A stretch of 64,000 nucleotides of DNA from Flavivirga aquatica (GCF_001747085.1 NZ_MDJD01000054.1:310001-374000), one strand, 5' to 3'. Counted from the stretch's first letter, positions 28,330 through 38,798 are shown. Made by a program: numbers and translations. The notes: generated by a model from the sequence alone, not told the origin.

Positions 28330-31300
28330 ATGAAAAAGTTTTACTCCCCGCCCAAACAAGTCCTAATCGTCCTATTTTCAATACTCAGCTATTTATCAAT
28401 AGCTCAGGATTTTAATGTTCAACACCTCCAAGATGATATTAATAATTTAGGAGGTACAAATACCAGTTTTACAGCTGTTTCTTCTTTAAACAATGCAGTT
28501 GCCTTAGCTAACAATAATAGAAAAACCCATGGTGGCTCCAACGGCGTAACTGCTGCCAGAGAAGGAGACGATATGGCAGGAGCAAGAGTTCTTACAGCTA
28601 CAAACACTTTAACTTATTTTAGAGAATCTGGATCGCAAGCAGAAAACACGAGATTCAACACTTCAATATGGGAATATACTGGTTCTGGAGGAGGAGCAAA
28701 TGAAATGATTGTAAGAGGGCGTTATGCTGTCGATCTAAATGGGGGAACTTATACGATAAATCAAGCCATATCTGGTATAACAAATGCAGATAAATGTATC
28801 CCTTTTATTACGGGAATTATGAACAATTCTGGAACAGACGATGCCGATTCCGGAACCGCCATTGCTTATTTAACAAGTAGCACTAATTTAAGAATAGAAA
28901 AAGGGGGTACAAACGTACCTGATGTAAGGGTATATATAACACTTGTGGAGTTTACAGGATCTAATTGGACAGTTTTACATGGAGATTCTGGTGATGTATC
29001 AGGTGACACTGGTACCATAACACTTTTTGATGGTTCGGATGGCACAGGAACAGCTACAGATGTAAGTAGTTGGAATAACGCTATTATATTTAGCCATCAT
29101 AGAGGAGATACTGATACTGGAGGAACTAATGATTCTCATTCCGATAATTGGCCATCTATAAAAAATGGAGCAAATAACCAAAGTGTAGACTGGACCTTCT
29201 TCTCTTCACACGATTCAGATGGAACTAATCGGCACTTTGTTCATGTGTTAGCTAACGCAGGAATTAGCGTAACCCGTTTTTCGGATACTTCTAGTGCTAC
29301 AAGTGTAACTATTGACATAACATCGGCTGCATTAACAGACTTAAATCAATCCTTAATTGTAGGCTCATCATATCACAGTGGAACGGGAGCTGGCTATGGT
29401 AGAGGTTGGAGAAATTACAAATTAAACTCCTTAACCGAAGCTGAACATTGGGTACATAGAGCTGGTGGGGGTACATCTACTTTAGGCCACGAAATTCAAA
29501 TTGTAAATTTAGCTAACGCTGGTAATATTACTCAAGGCCCTGGAGGGGTTACATCTAATATAGAATTATGGCTTAAAGCAGATTCTGGTGTAGAAGAAGC
29601 TGCTAGTGATAGCGCAGAAGATACAGATCCTGTCTTAAATTGGCTAGACAAAAGTGGAAATAGTAATGATGCGACACAAGCAACTGTCCCTAATCAACCT
29701 CTTTTTGATGCAACAGCCATTAATTTTAACCCTATGGTTCATTTTGATGGTACTAATCATGAAATGCTTGCAACCACAGCACCAAATTCAACCATGACCA
29801 TCTTTGCCGTTGCTGAAGGTACTTTTAGCACAACTAAAAACTTATTAGATTTTAATGCTGGAGCTACTGGTTCCATTGTTTTAGAACAAACAGCTTCAAC
29901 AACCCTACAAAGTCGCTATTTTAATGGAGCAACACCTACTGGAGTTATTACTACAACCATAGCAGATGCTACTCCCTTTTTAGCAAACTACGATTTTGTT
30001 GCTAATTCAAATTCCGAATTATTTAGCGGCGGTGTTACACAAGGAACAGCTGCTACAAATGCATATACTTTACCTGCAAGTGTAACCACTGGTATAGGTA
30101 CAGATCCTAATGATATTAACAGAAGATGGGATGGTGGTATTGCTGAATTAATTGTTTACAATAAATCCATAACTTCTGGAGAAAGAGATCAAATTGAATC
30201 GTACCTAGCTATTAAATACGGAATGACTTTAGGTGCTAATGGTATTTCTCAAGATTATGTAGCTTCAGACGGTACTGTAATTTGGGATCAAGCTGCAAAT
30301 AGTGGTTTTAATTTTAACGTAGCTGGTATAGGTCTAGATAATGATTCAGAATTAAACCAAAAACAATCCAAATCAACCAACACTTCAGATGATATTACTA
30401 TAGGTATTATAGATATAGCAACTTCAAATAGCACAAATACTAACACCTTTTTTGCTGATAAAACTTTTTTAATGTGGGGTAATGATAATGGTTCAACAGC
30501 TGCGGGCACTCCAATAAATAAAGATTTTGGTGCTGGAACTGGTGTAACAACAAACGTAAGTTTTACGCCTATTGGTAGAAAATGGAAAATTGTTGTAAAA
30601 GATTCTGTTCCTACTATTAAATTATCAATACCCGAATCTATGGTATCTTCAACATTAACTTCTGGTGGCTCATATGTTATGGCTATATCAGATGATGCTT
30701 CATTTACTACAAATGTAACCTCCGCTACTATGGAAGATGTAGGATCGGAATTGGAAGTCGACTTCTATTTTGAAGGCACAAAATATATTACTTTTGGTTA
30801 TGCTCCAGAGTCTGCTACCTTATCAAGAGCTGCTTCTTTTGATGGTACAAATGCCTACCTCACTGCTGGAGATGTAAACGATTTAGCTAATACAAATTAT
30901 ACAATTAGTGCCTGGGTTAAAAGAAACGTAGGAGAAGATAAATTTGATGTCGTATCTAAAAGAAATTATTTTAACGAAGAAAATGCTCTACCAGAAGCCT
31001 ATACACATGGTTACGCTTTTAGAATAAATTCAACAGGACAATTTCGAATGGTTTGGAGAGACCCTGCTGACTCCTCAAATAATGTCATGCAAACAACCGC
31101 TACAATACCCGAAAATGAATGGCATCACATATGTGCCACTTTTGATATGGCTACTAATTTAACAAATTTATATATTGATGGTTTTCTAGAAGATAGTGAT
31201 GATACTTTAGACCCTATGAATGTTCCCTCTGATGGACATTTTATGATAGGAGCCGCTCACTATATTAAAAGACAACAGAGAGCCAGGGGTAGTATAGATG

Positions 31301-33480
31301 AAGTACGCGTATGGGACGTTACATTATCTGCCGACCAAATACGGTATATCATGAATCAAGAAATTGAAAATAACTCGAATTTTGCAGATGGCAAAGTTTT
31401 ACCTTCTGCTACAACTAGAAATGAAATTATCCCTATTCCATGGGCAAATCTAATAGGTTACTACCCTATGAGTACATTCATTTTTGGAAGTGTTAAAGAC
31501 GAATCTAATAGTCGTAACGATGCTACTATGATTAATTATAATACTATAGATAGTCAAACTGCTCCTTTACCATATAAAACAGTACAAGATGGAGACTGGG
31601 ACACTAGTACGACATGGGAAAATGGAGATGTACAATACCTGCCTGGAGTAACTTCGTATTTAGATGTTAATGAAACTATTGATTATAATATTGTTGAAAT
31701 AGATCACAATGTTACCATGAATAACTCAAACACAACGCTTATTCCTGCTGCAAAAAATGGAAAAAGAGTTTTATTAGGTTTAGAAGTTAATAATACTGGT
31801 GATTTACAAATTAATGGTAATACTGCTACTAACACTGGTTTCGACTTAACAGTATCTCATTACCTAAAAATTGATGGCACTCTTGATTTAGAAGGTGAAT
31901 CGCAATTAATTCAAGGTGAAAATAGTGATTTTGAGACAACAAGTACAGGTACTCTAGAGAGAGACCAACAAGGAAATGCTAGTACTTATCTGTATAATTA
32001 TTGGTCTTCGCCTGTTGCACCTACTAGTAGTGGAAGTTACACTCTTCCAGATGTGTTTTCTGGAACGACTTTTTTAACCACAGGTATTAATGGTGCGGCA
32101 TCTCCTTTATCGATTGCCGATTATTGGATATGGAAATATAATAACAGAGGAGGTAACACATATTCTGAATGGCAACATGTAAGAAGTACAGGTTCTTTAA
32201 ACGCTGGGGAAGGCTTTACTATGAAAGGTCCTGGAGCATTAACCTCAAATCAAAATTATATTTTCCAAGGACAACCTAACAATGGAGATATTACTTTAAC
32301 AATTAGTGCAGGTAATGATTATTTAGTTGGAAATCCATACCCATCTGCTATAGATGCTAATCAATTTATTATGGACAACTTAGGTACCACAGATGGTGGT
32401 AATAATGTTAATGGTAATATAATAAATGGCGCTTTATATTTCTGGGATCATTTTGCTAACAATACACATAATTTATCAGAATACGAAGGCGGTTATGCAA
32501 CCTATACCCTTTTAGGCGGTGCTGTTGCTATTTCTAATGATACTAGAATTGATCCTTCTGGAACTAGTGGCACTAAAATCCCTGAAAGATATATTCCTGT
32601 TGCTCAAGGTTTCTTTGTATCTGCTGTTTTAGATCCTGCTCTTCCAGTAACAAACCCTGTTATTGGCGGTAGTTTGCTATTTAAAAACAGTCAGCGTATC
32701 TTCCAAAAAGAAACGGTTTCGGGTGCCAATACAGGATCTATATTTATTAAAAATAACTCAAAAAAGAAAGCATCTATCACCAATAAAAACACAGACGATA
32801 GACAAAAGATAAGATTGATGTTTGATTCTCCAGAAGGATATCATCGACAATTACTTGTCGGTATTGATGAAAACGCTTCAAACGATTTTGATTTAGGGTA
32901 TGATGCTACATTAATTGAAAGTAATAAAGAGGATACATATTGGGTATTTAATAACAATAACTTTGTTATTCAAGCAGTCAATAATTTTAATAAAGAACAA
33001 AAATTACCAATTGGAATAAAAATTAGAACCAACGGTTTAGCTGAGTTAAAAATTGATACCCTTGAGAATATAGACGATAAACTAAATATATATATTCATG
33101 ATAAAGAGTTAGATGTATATCATGATTTAAGAAAAGGTAGCTATAAAATACACCTAAATACAGGCGAATATTTAGATCGTTTTGAAATTACGTTCTTTGA
33201 TCTAAATAATTTAGGTACAGATGATTTCGAAAAAAACAATTTAGAAGTCTTCTTTTCTAATGAAAAAGAGAGTATTATAATTAACAACCCAAAAACGAAA
33301 CTAATTGATACCGTTAAACTATATAATATCTTAGGGCAACCTATTAAAACTTTTAATACAGAATCTAACGAAAGCTATATTGAACGTAAAACGGAAGCGT
33401 TATACCTAACTACTGGTGTTTATATTATTAAAGTAAAAGTTGAAAATACAATACTTTCTAAAAAAATTAGTATAAAATAA
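28330..33480 (+). CDS. Very large LamG-containing T9SS-exported protein, function unknown
   Basis: A signal peptide (1-25, ending LSIAQ) starts a 1716-aa protein with no catalytic motif that I recognise. Residues about 30-400 form an unassigned Gly/Thr/Asn-rich region. About 410-640 is a concanavalin-like stretch typical of large Bacteroidota surface proteins (IELWLKADSGVEE; VLNWLDKSGNSNDAT; LIVYNKSITSGERDQIESYL). A canonical LamG domain is at about 832-1010 (YTISAWVKRN; EWHHICATFDMATNLTNLYI; GSIDEVRVWDV). About 1090-1550 is beta-rich. The last 80 residues are a T9SS type A sorting domain (KLYNILGQPIKTFN to KKISIK). It probably acts at the surface as an adhesin or glycan-binding protein. Its place next to the sulfatases suggests, but does not show, membership of the PUL. 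Confidence 0.8.
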   Translation: MKKFYSPPKQVLIVLFSILSYLSIAQDFNVQHLQDDINNLGGTNTSFTAVSSLNNAVALANNNRKTHGGSNGVTAAREGDDMAGARVLTATNTLTYFRESGSQAENTRFNTSIWEYTGSGGGANEMIVRGRYAVDLNGGTYTINQAISGITNADKCIPFITGIMNNSGTDDADSGTAIAYLTSSTNLRIEKGGTNVPDVRVYITLVEFTGSNWTVLHGDSGDVSGDTGTITLFDGSDGTGTATDVSSWNNAIIFSHHRGDTDTGGTNDSHSDNWPSIKNGANNQSVDWTFFSSHDSDGTNRHFVHVLANAGISVTRFSDTSSATSVTIDITSAALTDLNQSLIVGSSYHSGTGAGYGRGWRNYKLNSLTEAEHWVHRAGGGTSTLGHEIQIVNLANAGNITQGPGGVTSNIELWLKADSGVEEAASDSAEDTDPVLNWLDKSGNSNDATQATVPNQPLFDATAINFNPMVHFDGTNHEMLATTAPNSTMTIFAVAEGTFSTTKNLLDFNAGATGSIVLEQTASTTLQSRYFNGATPTGVITTTIADATPFLANYDFVANSNSELFSGGVTQGTAATNAYTLPASVTTGIGTDPNDINRRWDGGIAELIVYNKSITSGERDQIESYLAIKYGMTLGANGISQDYVASDGTVIWDQAANSGFNFNVAGIGLDNDSELNQKQSKSTNTSDDITIGIIDIATSNSTNTNTFFADKTFLMWGNDNGSTAAGTPINKDFGAGTGVTTNVSFTPIGRKWKIVVKDSVPTIKLSIPESMVSSTLTSGGSYVMAISDDASFTTNVTSATMEDVGSELEVDFYFEGTKYITFGYAPESATLSRAASFDGTNAYLTAGDVNDLANTNYTISAWVKRNVGEDKFDVVSKRNYFNEENALPEAYTHGYAFRINSTGQFRMVWRDPADSSNNVMQTTATIPENEWHHICATFDMATNLTNLYIDGFLEDSDDTLDPMNVPSDGHFMIGAAHYIKRQQRARGSIDEVRVWDVTLSADQIRYIMNQEIENNSNFADGKVLPSATTRNEIIPIPWANLIGYYPMSTFIFGSVKDESNSRNDATMINYNTIDSQTAPLPYKTVQDGDWDTSTTWENGDVQYLPGVTSYLDVNETIDYNIVEIDHNVTMNNSNTTLIPAAKNGKRVLLGLEVNNTGDLQINGNTATNTGFDLTVSHYLKIDGTLDLEGESQLIQGENSDFETTSTGTLERDQQGNASTYLYNYWSSPVAPTSSGSYTLPDVFSGTTFLTTGINGAASPLSIADYWIWKYNNRGGNTYSEWQHVRSTGSLNAGEGFTMKGPGALTSNQNYIFQGQPNNGDITLTISAGNDYLVGNPYPSAIDANQFIMDNLGTTDGGNNVNGNIINGALYFWDHFANNTHNLSEYEGGYATYTLLGGAVAISNDTRIDPSGTSGTKIPERYIPVAQGFFVSAVLDPALPVTNPVIGGSLLFKNSQRIFQKETVSGANTGSIFIKNNSKKKASITNKNTDDRQKIRLMFDSPEGYHRQLLVGIDENASNDFDLGYDATLIESNKEDTYWVFNNNNFVIQAVNNFNKEQKLPIGIKIRTNGLAELKIDTLENIDDKLNIYIHDKELDVYHDLRKGSYKIHLNTGEYLDRFEITFFDLNNLGTDDFEKNNLEVFFSNEKESIIINNPKTKLIDTVKLYNILGQPIKTFNTESNESYIERKTEALYLTTGVYIIKVKVENTILSKKISIK

Positions 33481-33510
33481 TAGTAAATCAAGTTAATTGA
33501 TTAATAGCAG

Positions 33511-33549
33511 CATAGAATAATCCTATTAATTCCCAGGGGTTATTCTATG
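33511..33549. terminator. Bidirectional terminator between the 1716-aa gene and hisS
   Basis: CATAGAATAA (33511-33520) pairs exactly with TTATTCTATG (33540-33549), with extra partial pairing inward and a T-run (33550-33555) on the plus side. The right arm overlaps the hisS stop codon. Confidence 0.65.
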
Positions 33550-34919
33550 TTTTTTATATGGACAATTAATGCTTCTAAATCAAATTTAAATTGCTCACCA
33601 GAATTCATATTCTTTAAAGTATACATATTAGAATTTATTTCCTCCTCTCCTACTAAAACTACAAATGGAATCTGACGTTTATTTGCATGATTCATTTGTT
33701 TTTTCATTTTAGCCGCATCAGGATATAATTCCGCGTTAATACCATGTAATCGTAGTTCCTTAATCGCTTTCAAACTAAAAAGCGCTTCTTTATCTCCAAA
33801 ATTAATAAATAGTACCTCTACATTTTTGGTTACTGTTTCTGGAAACAAACCTAATTGTTCTAAAACTAAATATATTCTATCTAAACCAAAACTAATACCT
33901 ACACCACTTACATTTTTTAATCCAAAAATACCAGTTAAATCATCATAACGACCACCGCCTCCAATAGAGCCTATTTTTACAGTTTTTGGTGCAGCTACTT
34001 CAAAAATAGCTCCTGTATAATAATTTAAACCACGAGCAAGTGTAACATCAAGTTGTAAAGTAGTTGTATTCAAACCTAATTCTGAAATAGCTGTATTTAT
34101 AAATGCTAATTCTTCAATACCTTTCTTCCCTTCTTCTGAAGTCTCTAATATTCCTTTTAAACTTTCTATTTGAGATTCAAAAGATCCAGATAAAGTAAAT
34201 AAAGGTTTCAGTTTATCGATTCCAGATTGCGGAATCCCTTTATTCAACATTTCTTCTTTTACCTTCTCTTCCCCTATTTTATCTAACTTATCAAGAGCTA
34301 CAGTAAAATCGATTAATTTATCACTAGCTCCAATAACTTCGGCTATACCAGACAATATTTTACGATTATTAATTTTTATAGTAACGCCTTCCAGTTTTAA
34401 TGCTGAAAATACCTGATCATAAAGCTGAATAAACTCAACTTCTTGCCAAAGAGATTTAGACCCCACTACATCGGCATCACACTGAAAGAACTCTCTAAAA
34501 CGCCCATTTTGAGGTCTATCTGCACGCCATACAGGTTGTATTTGATAGCGTTTAAACGGAAACTCAATATCATTCTGGTGCTGTACAACATAACGCGCAA
34601 AGGGTACTGTAAGGTCGTAACGCAATGCTTTTTCTGAAATACTTGATATTAATTTGTTAGAATCCTTAGTCTCATATGCTTCACTATTTGCTTTAGCTAA
34701 ATAATCTCCAGAATTTAATATCTTAAAAATTAAACGGTCTCCTTCTTCACCATACTTCCCCATTAAAGTTGATGAGTTTTCAAAACTAGGTGTTTCTATA
34801 GGTTGAAATCCAAATGTTTGAAAAGTACCTCTAATAGCATTGAAAATATAATTTCTTTTTGCTACCTGTTCTGGATTAAAATCTCTGGTTCCTTTTGGTG
34901 TACTTGGTTTTTGAGCCAT
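33540..34919 (-). CDS. hisS: Histidine-tRNA ligase
   Basis: Class II aminoacyl-tRNA synthetase charging tRNA-His. Seen are the N-terminal [10 protein letters not shown] start, motif 1 region [33 protein letters not shown], motif 2 [14 protein letters not shown], the HisRS-specific [22 protein letters not shown], and motif 3 [11 protein letters not shown]. The C-terminal anticodon-binding domain (about 365-459) contains [14 protein letters not shown]. The length of 459 aa is normal. It marks the beginning of the core-genome half of the window. Confidence 0.98.
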   Translation of the reverse strand: MAQKPSTPKGTRDFNPEQVAKRNYIFNAIRGTFQTFGFQPIETPSFENSSTLMGKYGEEGDRLIFKILNSGDYLAKANSEAYETKDSNKLISSISEKALRYDLTVPFARYVVQHQNDIEFPFKRYQIQPVWRADRPQNGRFREFFQCDADVVGSKSLWQEVEFIQLYDQVFSALKLEGVTIKINNRKILSGIAEVIGASDKLIDFTVALDKLDKIGEEKVKEEMLNKGIPQSGIDKLKPLFTLSGSFESQIESLKGILETSEEGKKGIEELAFINTAISELGLNTTTLQLDVTLARGLNYYTGAIFEVAAPKTVKIGSIGGGGRYDDLTGIFGLKNVSGVGISFGLDRIYLVLEQLGLFPETVTKNVEVLFINFGDKEALFSLKAIKELRLHGINAELYPDAAKMKKQMNHANKRQIPFVVLVGEEEINSNMYTLKNMNSGEQFKFDLEALIVHIKNIE

Positions 34920-34989
34920 TTAACTATAATTGAAAATATGATTTTTTTAAAAATTGGATTCCTGCGTTCTCAGCAATGACAAAAATAAT

Positions 34990-35457
34990 TTAATTTATTA
35001 GCTTATTAAAATAATTAAACAAATCGCCTTTAGTAATAGCCGCTCCTTGTTCAATCATTTTAAACTTATCTAAGTTTTTGTCTTCTGTATATTCTTTATC
35101 TGCTTGCAAAAATTCAACATTGTCATCCATTAAATTTTCACGCAGCCATTTATAACCTTCTGAAGTTGTAATATCTACATCGTTTTTAAGTGTAAGTGCT
35201 ATAACATGCATTTTATCTTCCCCTAAACGAAATAAATACATGTGTTGCGGTGATATATGCTCTAAATATTCTGCTTTGTTTAAAACACCTTCCCATATTA
35301 AATCACTAAACACATCTAGCTCCATTTCTGCGAGCTCAGGTTTATTAGTTTTTAAATTAGCCCACTCATCTGCTGTAATAGATTGAGTAGCTAAAAAATT
35401 AATAAATTCTTGATGTAATTCTTCAAATTGTTCTTTTGTAAGTCTACGATATTTCAT
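34990..35457 (-). CDS. Conserved Flavobacteriia protein, DUF6495-like
   Basis: This is a 155-aa acidic cytoplasmic protein with no signal peptide or membrane segment, starting MKYRRLTKEQFEELHQEF. It matches my memory of the small DUF6495 family of Bacteroidota. Conserved-looking parts are FLATQSITADEWANLK, EMELDVFSDLIWEG and HMYLFRL. It lies 70 nt upstream of hisS on the same strand and could be co-transcribed. The function is unknown and the family label is by recognition only. Confidence 0.8.
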   Translation of the reverse strand: MKYRRLTKEQFEELHQEFINFLATQSITADEWANLKTNKPELAEMELDVFSDLIWEGVLNKAEYLEHISPQHMYLFRLGEDKMHVIALTLKNDVDITTSEGYKWLRENLMDDNVEFLQADKEYTEDKNLDKFKMIEQGAAITKGDLFNYFNKLIN

Positions 35458-35523
35458 AATAAAAATGCGCCCTAATTAAAGAGCGCAAATTTAGTAATAT
35501 ATAATTATTTAATACATTTAAAT

Positions 35524-36562
35524 TTAACAAGGTTTTTTCCAAATAGAACCATTAGCTATATATACAAAATCTATAGGCTCTTTTTCTCCTATTTAGCCAA
35601 CACTGTTAAATTTTAAAGTTTCACTGTCTACTTCTTTCTATTTCATATAAATCCCAATTATCTCCTGCTCCGTATTTCTCAAATAAACGCACACCATCTA
35701 CAGTATCTTCTACTTTCCATTCTACAGAACCATGTAAAAAAAATTTAAAGATAAATTACATCCAGTTTCGAAAATTATTTTATTACTAACATCTACAGCA
35801 TCCCATCTACAAGATTGTAGAGCTTTTATTAATTCCTCTACAGAATCTGAAGCAGTTGTCTCACTTACATCTGTAATATTAATTAATCTGTAGTTTTAGT
35901 AAACCCTACTACACTAGCCAATATAGTAGCTGTAATGGTTGTTCTTTCTTCTTAATCGAACAAAGTTTCATTATCTATAGAAATTTCTCCTGTAGCTCTG
36001 TCAATAACTAATGCATTTATGCTTTCATTTTGTAAAGAAGAACACAATAGTTCCTTCTGTTGTAGCAAATTTAGTAGATGTTAACGCCATACCTTTTATC
36101 GAGTTTTCTTCTACAATTATTGCTGCAATCTTTTCTAACTCTATTTCGGGGTCAAAAACATTCGTAATATTTATAATGAACATCGTCCATTTAGATGCAT
36201 CATTAGTTTTAACTAAAACTTCTCCTACTTACTTTTGTTTTAATTTTATAATTAAATACTTAAACTTTAACAATACTAAGTTCTCCTGTTTCACTGTTTA
36301 TACTTAATGCGCCTTCTGGTTCCTGTTTTATAATAATACTATAAATCAAAGTTCTTGTTGTAGTTGTTGCAGAAATATGACTTATACTAGTCGTTTTTAC
36401 CGTATTTTATTCAATGATATATACCTGATTCTAACAGATATAACTAGCACAATTGAATCATCATTAATTATTACATGGAGTAATTGACAAACATACAAAT
36501 AGTATAATTACTATAAAATTTAGGGTTAAATTAATATTTAGATAAGAAATCTAATTTTTCAT
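35524..36562 (-). pseudogene. Decayed cadherin-repeat lipoprotein gene
   Basis: From an ATG at 36562 the frame meets a TAG at codon 4 and another stop just after a lipoprotein-like leader (IVIILFVCLSITPC). Downstream, in shifting frames, are cadherin-type strands ending in the typical loop: EPEGALSINSETGELSIVKV and INALVIDRATGEISIDNE. A C-terminal part follows (SDSVEELIKALQSCRWDAVD, VEDTVDGVRLFEKYGAGDNW, VYIANGSIWKKPC) ending at TAA 35524. At least six stops or frameshifts make it non-functional. Such proteins are usually surface or exported. It sits alone between two core loci. Confidence 0.75.
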
Positions 36563-36603
36563 TAAAATACTTGTATCTGTTTTTCTTATAAATTTTATAA
36601 AAC

Positions 36604-36639
36604 AAAAACGTCTAGTTATTTGAATAACTAGACGTTTTT
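36604..36639 (-). terminator. Rho-independent terminator of the rpsF-rpsR-rplI operon
   Basis: AAAAACGTCTAGTTATT (36604-36620) and AATAACTAGACGTTTTT (36623-36639) are exact reverse complements. Read on the minus strand the stem ends in a T-run, 56 nt after the rplI stop. Confidence 0.85.
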
Positions 36640-36695
36640 TTGAGTGTACAAAAATTTGTAATACACACAACTTTAATTATTACAAGTAATAAATA

Positions 36696-37145
36696 TTAAG
36701 CTTGTGCTATTACTTCAAATGGTAACTCTACAGATACTTCTCTATGTAAACGTACTACGGCATTATATTTACCTAAACGTTTTACACTTCCACCAATAAC
36801 ATTGATGAATTTTTTATCTATTGTTTGTCCTTCTTTTTCTATAGCAGCTGCAACATCAATATTATTTACTGAACCAAATAATTTATCTCCTGCACCAACT
36901 TTTGAAGCTATTTTAATTTCTAACGCTTTTAAAGCTTCTGCAACTTTATTAGCATCATCAACTATTTTCTTCTCTTTAAAAGCTCTTTGCTTTAAGTTCT
37001 CTGCTAAAACTTTCTTTGCAGATACTGTAGCTAAAATAGCTTGTCCTTGAGGAATTAAAAAATTTCTACCATAACCGTTCTTAACTGTTACAACATCGTC
37101 TTTAAATCCTAAATTTTCAACGTCTTGTTTTAATATAAGTTCCAT
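36696..37145 (-). CDS. rplI: 50S ribosomal protein L9
   Basis: Ribosomal protein L9, binding 23S rRNA. The N-terminal domain MELILKQDVENLGFKDDVVT with VKNGYGRNFLIPQGQA is the family signature, joined by a long helix (about 45-75) to a C-terminal domain. The length of 149 aa is standard. It is last in the rpsF-rpsR-rplI operon, 15 nt after rpsR, and is followed by a strong terminator. Confidence 0.98.
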   Translation of the reverse strand: MELILKQDVENLGFKDDVVTVKNGYGRNFLIPQGQAILATVSAKKVLAENLKQRAFKEKKIVDDANKVAEALKALEIKIASKVGAGDKLFGSVNNIDVAAAIEKEGQTIDKKFINVIGGSVKRLGKYNAVVRLHREVSVELPFEVIAQA

Positions 37146-37160
37146 TGTGTTATCGGTATT

Positions 37161-37457
37161 TTATTTTAATAAATCTGCTACATAAGGCATCAACGCTAAG
37201 TGACGAGCTCTTTTTACAGCTACAGACACTTTTCTTTGAAACTTTAATGAAGTTCCTGTTAAACGTCTTGGTAAAATTTTACCTTGTTCGTTTACAAACT
37301 TTAATAAGAAATCTGGATCTTTATAATCAATATATTTAATACCAGATTTTTTGAAACGACAATATTTCTTTTGCTTATTAGTTTCAATATTAAGTGGAGT
37401 TAAATATCTAATTTCTCCGTCTTTTTTTCCTTTTGATTGTTGTTCTATCGATGACAT
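37161..37457 (-). CDS. rpsR: 30S ribosomal protein S18
   Basis: Ribosomal protein S18. The segments [40 protein letters not shown] and [12 protein letters not shown] are diagnostic. At 98 aa it has the lysine-rich N-terminal extension usual in Bacteroidota. It lies between rpsF (2 nt) and rplI (15 nt); no ssb or priB gene is inserted, unlike in many other phyla. Confidence 0.98.
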   Translation of the reverse strand: MSSIEQQSKGKKDGEIRYLTPLNIETNKQKKYCRFKKSGIKYIDYKDPDFLLKFVNEQGKILPRRLTGTSLKFQRKVSVAVKRARHLALMPYVADLLK

Positions 37458-37459
37458 AA

Positions 37460-37798
37460 TTAAGCTTTTTGTTTAAGTTTAACTCTTCTTCTCTCTGCCC
37501 AAGAAATAGCATGTTTATCTAACGTAACTGTTAAATAACGCATAAAACGCTCATCACGTCTAAACTCTACTTCTAGTGGAGTAATAACTTCTCCTGGTAC
37601 AGTGTACTCAAATAAGTGATAGAAACCACTTTTCTTGTTTTGTATTGGGTAAGCTAATTTTTTTAGTCCCCAATCTTCTTTAGCTATCATCTTAGCGCCG
37701 TTAGAAACAAGAAAATCTTCGTATTTCTTTACTGTTTCCTTTATCTGATCTTCAGATAAAACGGGATTTAAGATGAAAACAGTTTCATAATGATTCAT
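37460..37798 (-). CDS. rpsF: 30S ribosomal protein S6
   Basis: Ribosomal protein S6, partner of S18 on the 30S platform. [40 protein letters not shown] and [13 protein letters not shown] are family-typical. It has 112 aa and is the first gene of its operon, with a good promoter 32-62 nt upstream. Confidence 0.98.
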   Translation of the reverse strand: MNHYETVFILNPVLSEDQIKETVKKYEDFLVSNGAKMIAKEDWGLKKLAYPIQNKKSGFYHLFEYTVPGEVITPLEVEFRRDERFMRYLTVTLDKHAISWAERRRVKLKQKA

Positions 37799-37829
37799 AA
37801 AAATCGTATTTATTGTTAAAAATTGGCTG

Positions 37830-37860
37830 CAAAAGTAAGTAATTTACATTTATAATACAA
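37830..37860 (-). promoter_or_regulatory. Promoter of the rpsF operon
   Basis: On the minus strand TTG (37860-37858) is followed after exactly 20 nt by TACTTTTG (37837-37830), a full match to the Bacteroidota -33/-7 pattern TTG-N(19-21)-TAnnTTTG. It leaves a leader of about 26 nt before the rpsF ATG. Confidence 0.6.
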
Positions 37861-37956
37861 CAATTTTATTTTTATTACACTATAATTTTATCTTTGTAAA
37901 ATAAAGGTATTTCAATATGTTAAAAAAATGCAAAAACTAGCACTTTAACGATGATT

Positions 37957-37988
37957 TTTGGTTTTTAGCCGAATTTTTTGTACTATTG
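37957..37988 (+). promoter_or_regulatory. Probable promoter of the LytTR response regulator
   Basis: TTTG (37957-37960), a 20-nt spacer, then TACTATTG (37981-37988), one base off TAnnTTTG. The leader to the ATG at 38021 would be about 27 nt. Confidence 0.4.
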
Positions 37989-38020
37989 TCGATATCTTAA
38001 CCGAACTAATATAAAATGTT

Positions 38021-38716
38021 ATGACTTTAAACTGTGTAGTAGTAGATGATTCAGCAATACAACGTCTTTCCATTGTTAAGTTAGTCGAAAACCATTCGTC
38101 TCTAAACTTAATTGCGGAGTACAGTAGTGCCTTGGAAACTAAAAATGGTTTAAATACGCATCAAGTAGACTTAATTTTTTTAGACATTGAAATGCCAGTG
38201 TTAAATGGTTTTGAACTTTTAGACGTATTAAACAATAAACCACAAATTATTTTTGTAACCGGTAAAACAGAATACGCTTTTAAAGCTTTTAATTATGATG
38301 CTACCGATTATTTACACAAACCCATCACTAGAGAGCGTTTTAACACCTCTGTAGATAAAGCTCTAGAACAACATAGATTAACTTTAGATTTTAATGAAGA
38401 AGAAGGAGAACATATTTTTGTAAAAAGTAATCTTAAGAAACGTAAAGTTTATATTAAAGATATTAAATGGATTGAAGCTCTTGGTGATTATGTAAAATTA
38501 GTTACAGAAGAAAACAGCTTGGTAGTATTATCTACTATGAAATCTTTTGAAGCTGAATTGCCAGAAGGTAAATTTTTAAGAATACATAAATCATATATTG
38601 TTAATCTCGATAAGATTGACAGATTTAATAGTAAAAATGTTGAAGTTGGTGCTTATGAAATCCCTTTAAGCAGAAACAAAAAGACTCAACTAGTAGACGC
38701 TTTAAACAATATTTAA
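38021..38716 (+). CDS. LytR/AlgR-type (LytTR) response regulator
   Basis: Cytoplasmic response regulator with a receiver domain (1-120) and a LytTR DNA-binding domain (about 130-231). The receiver has acidic pair D9-D10, phospho-acceptor D55 in LIFLDIEMP, T81 in FVTGK, and K101 in YLHKPI. The LytTR domain shows DIKWIEALGDYVKLVT and FLRIHKSYIVNLDKI. There is no partner sensor kinase next to it, so the kinase is encoded elsewhere. The gene is monocistronic between convergent priA and divergent rpsF. In Bacteroidota this family often controls surface or stress functions; the target is unknown. Confidence 0.95.
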   Translation: MTLNCVVVDDSAIQRLSIVKLVENHSSLNLIAEYSSALETKNGLNTHQVDLIFLDIEMPVLNGFELLDVLNNKPQIIFVTGKTEYAFKAFNYDATDYLHKPITRERFNTSVDKALEQHRLTLDFNEEEGEHIFVKSNLKKRKVYIKDIKWIEALGDYVKLVTEENSLVVLSTMKSFEAELPEGKFLRIHKSYIVNLDKIDRFNSKNVEVGAYEIPLSRNKKTQLVDALNNI

Positions 38717-38798
38717 ACAAATACTCCCTAACCAACCACCAACCCCCTAATAAAGAGCTAGTTTAAGTAAAGATTTTTTTTGGAAAATTTATATTTGT

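Noticed and set aside
36011..36307. 98-aa plus-strand frame
   Set aside because: Antisense to the decayed cadherin-repeat gene; the minus-strand reading explains the sequence better.
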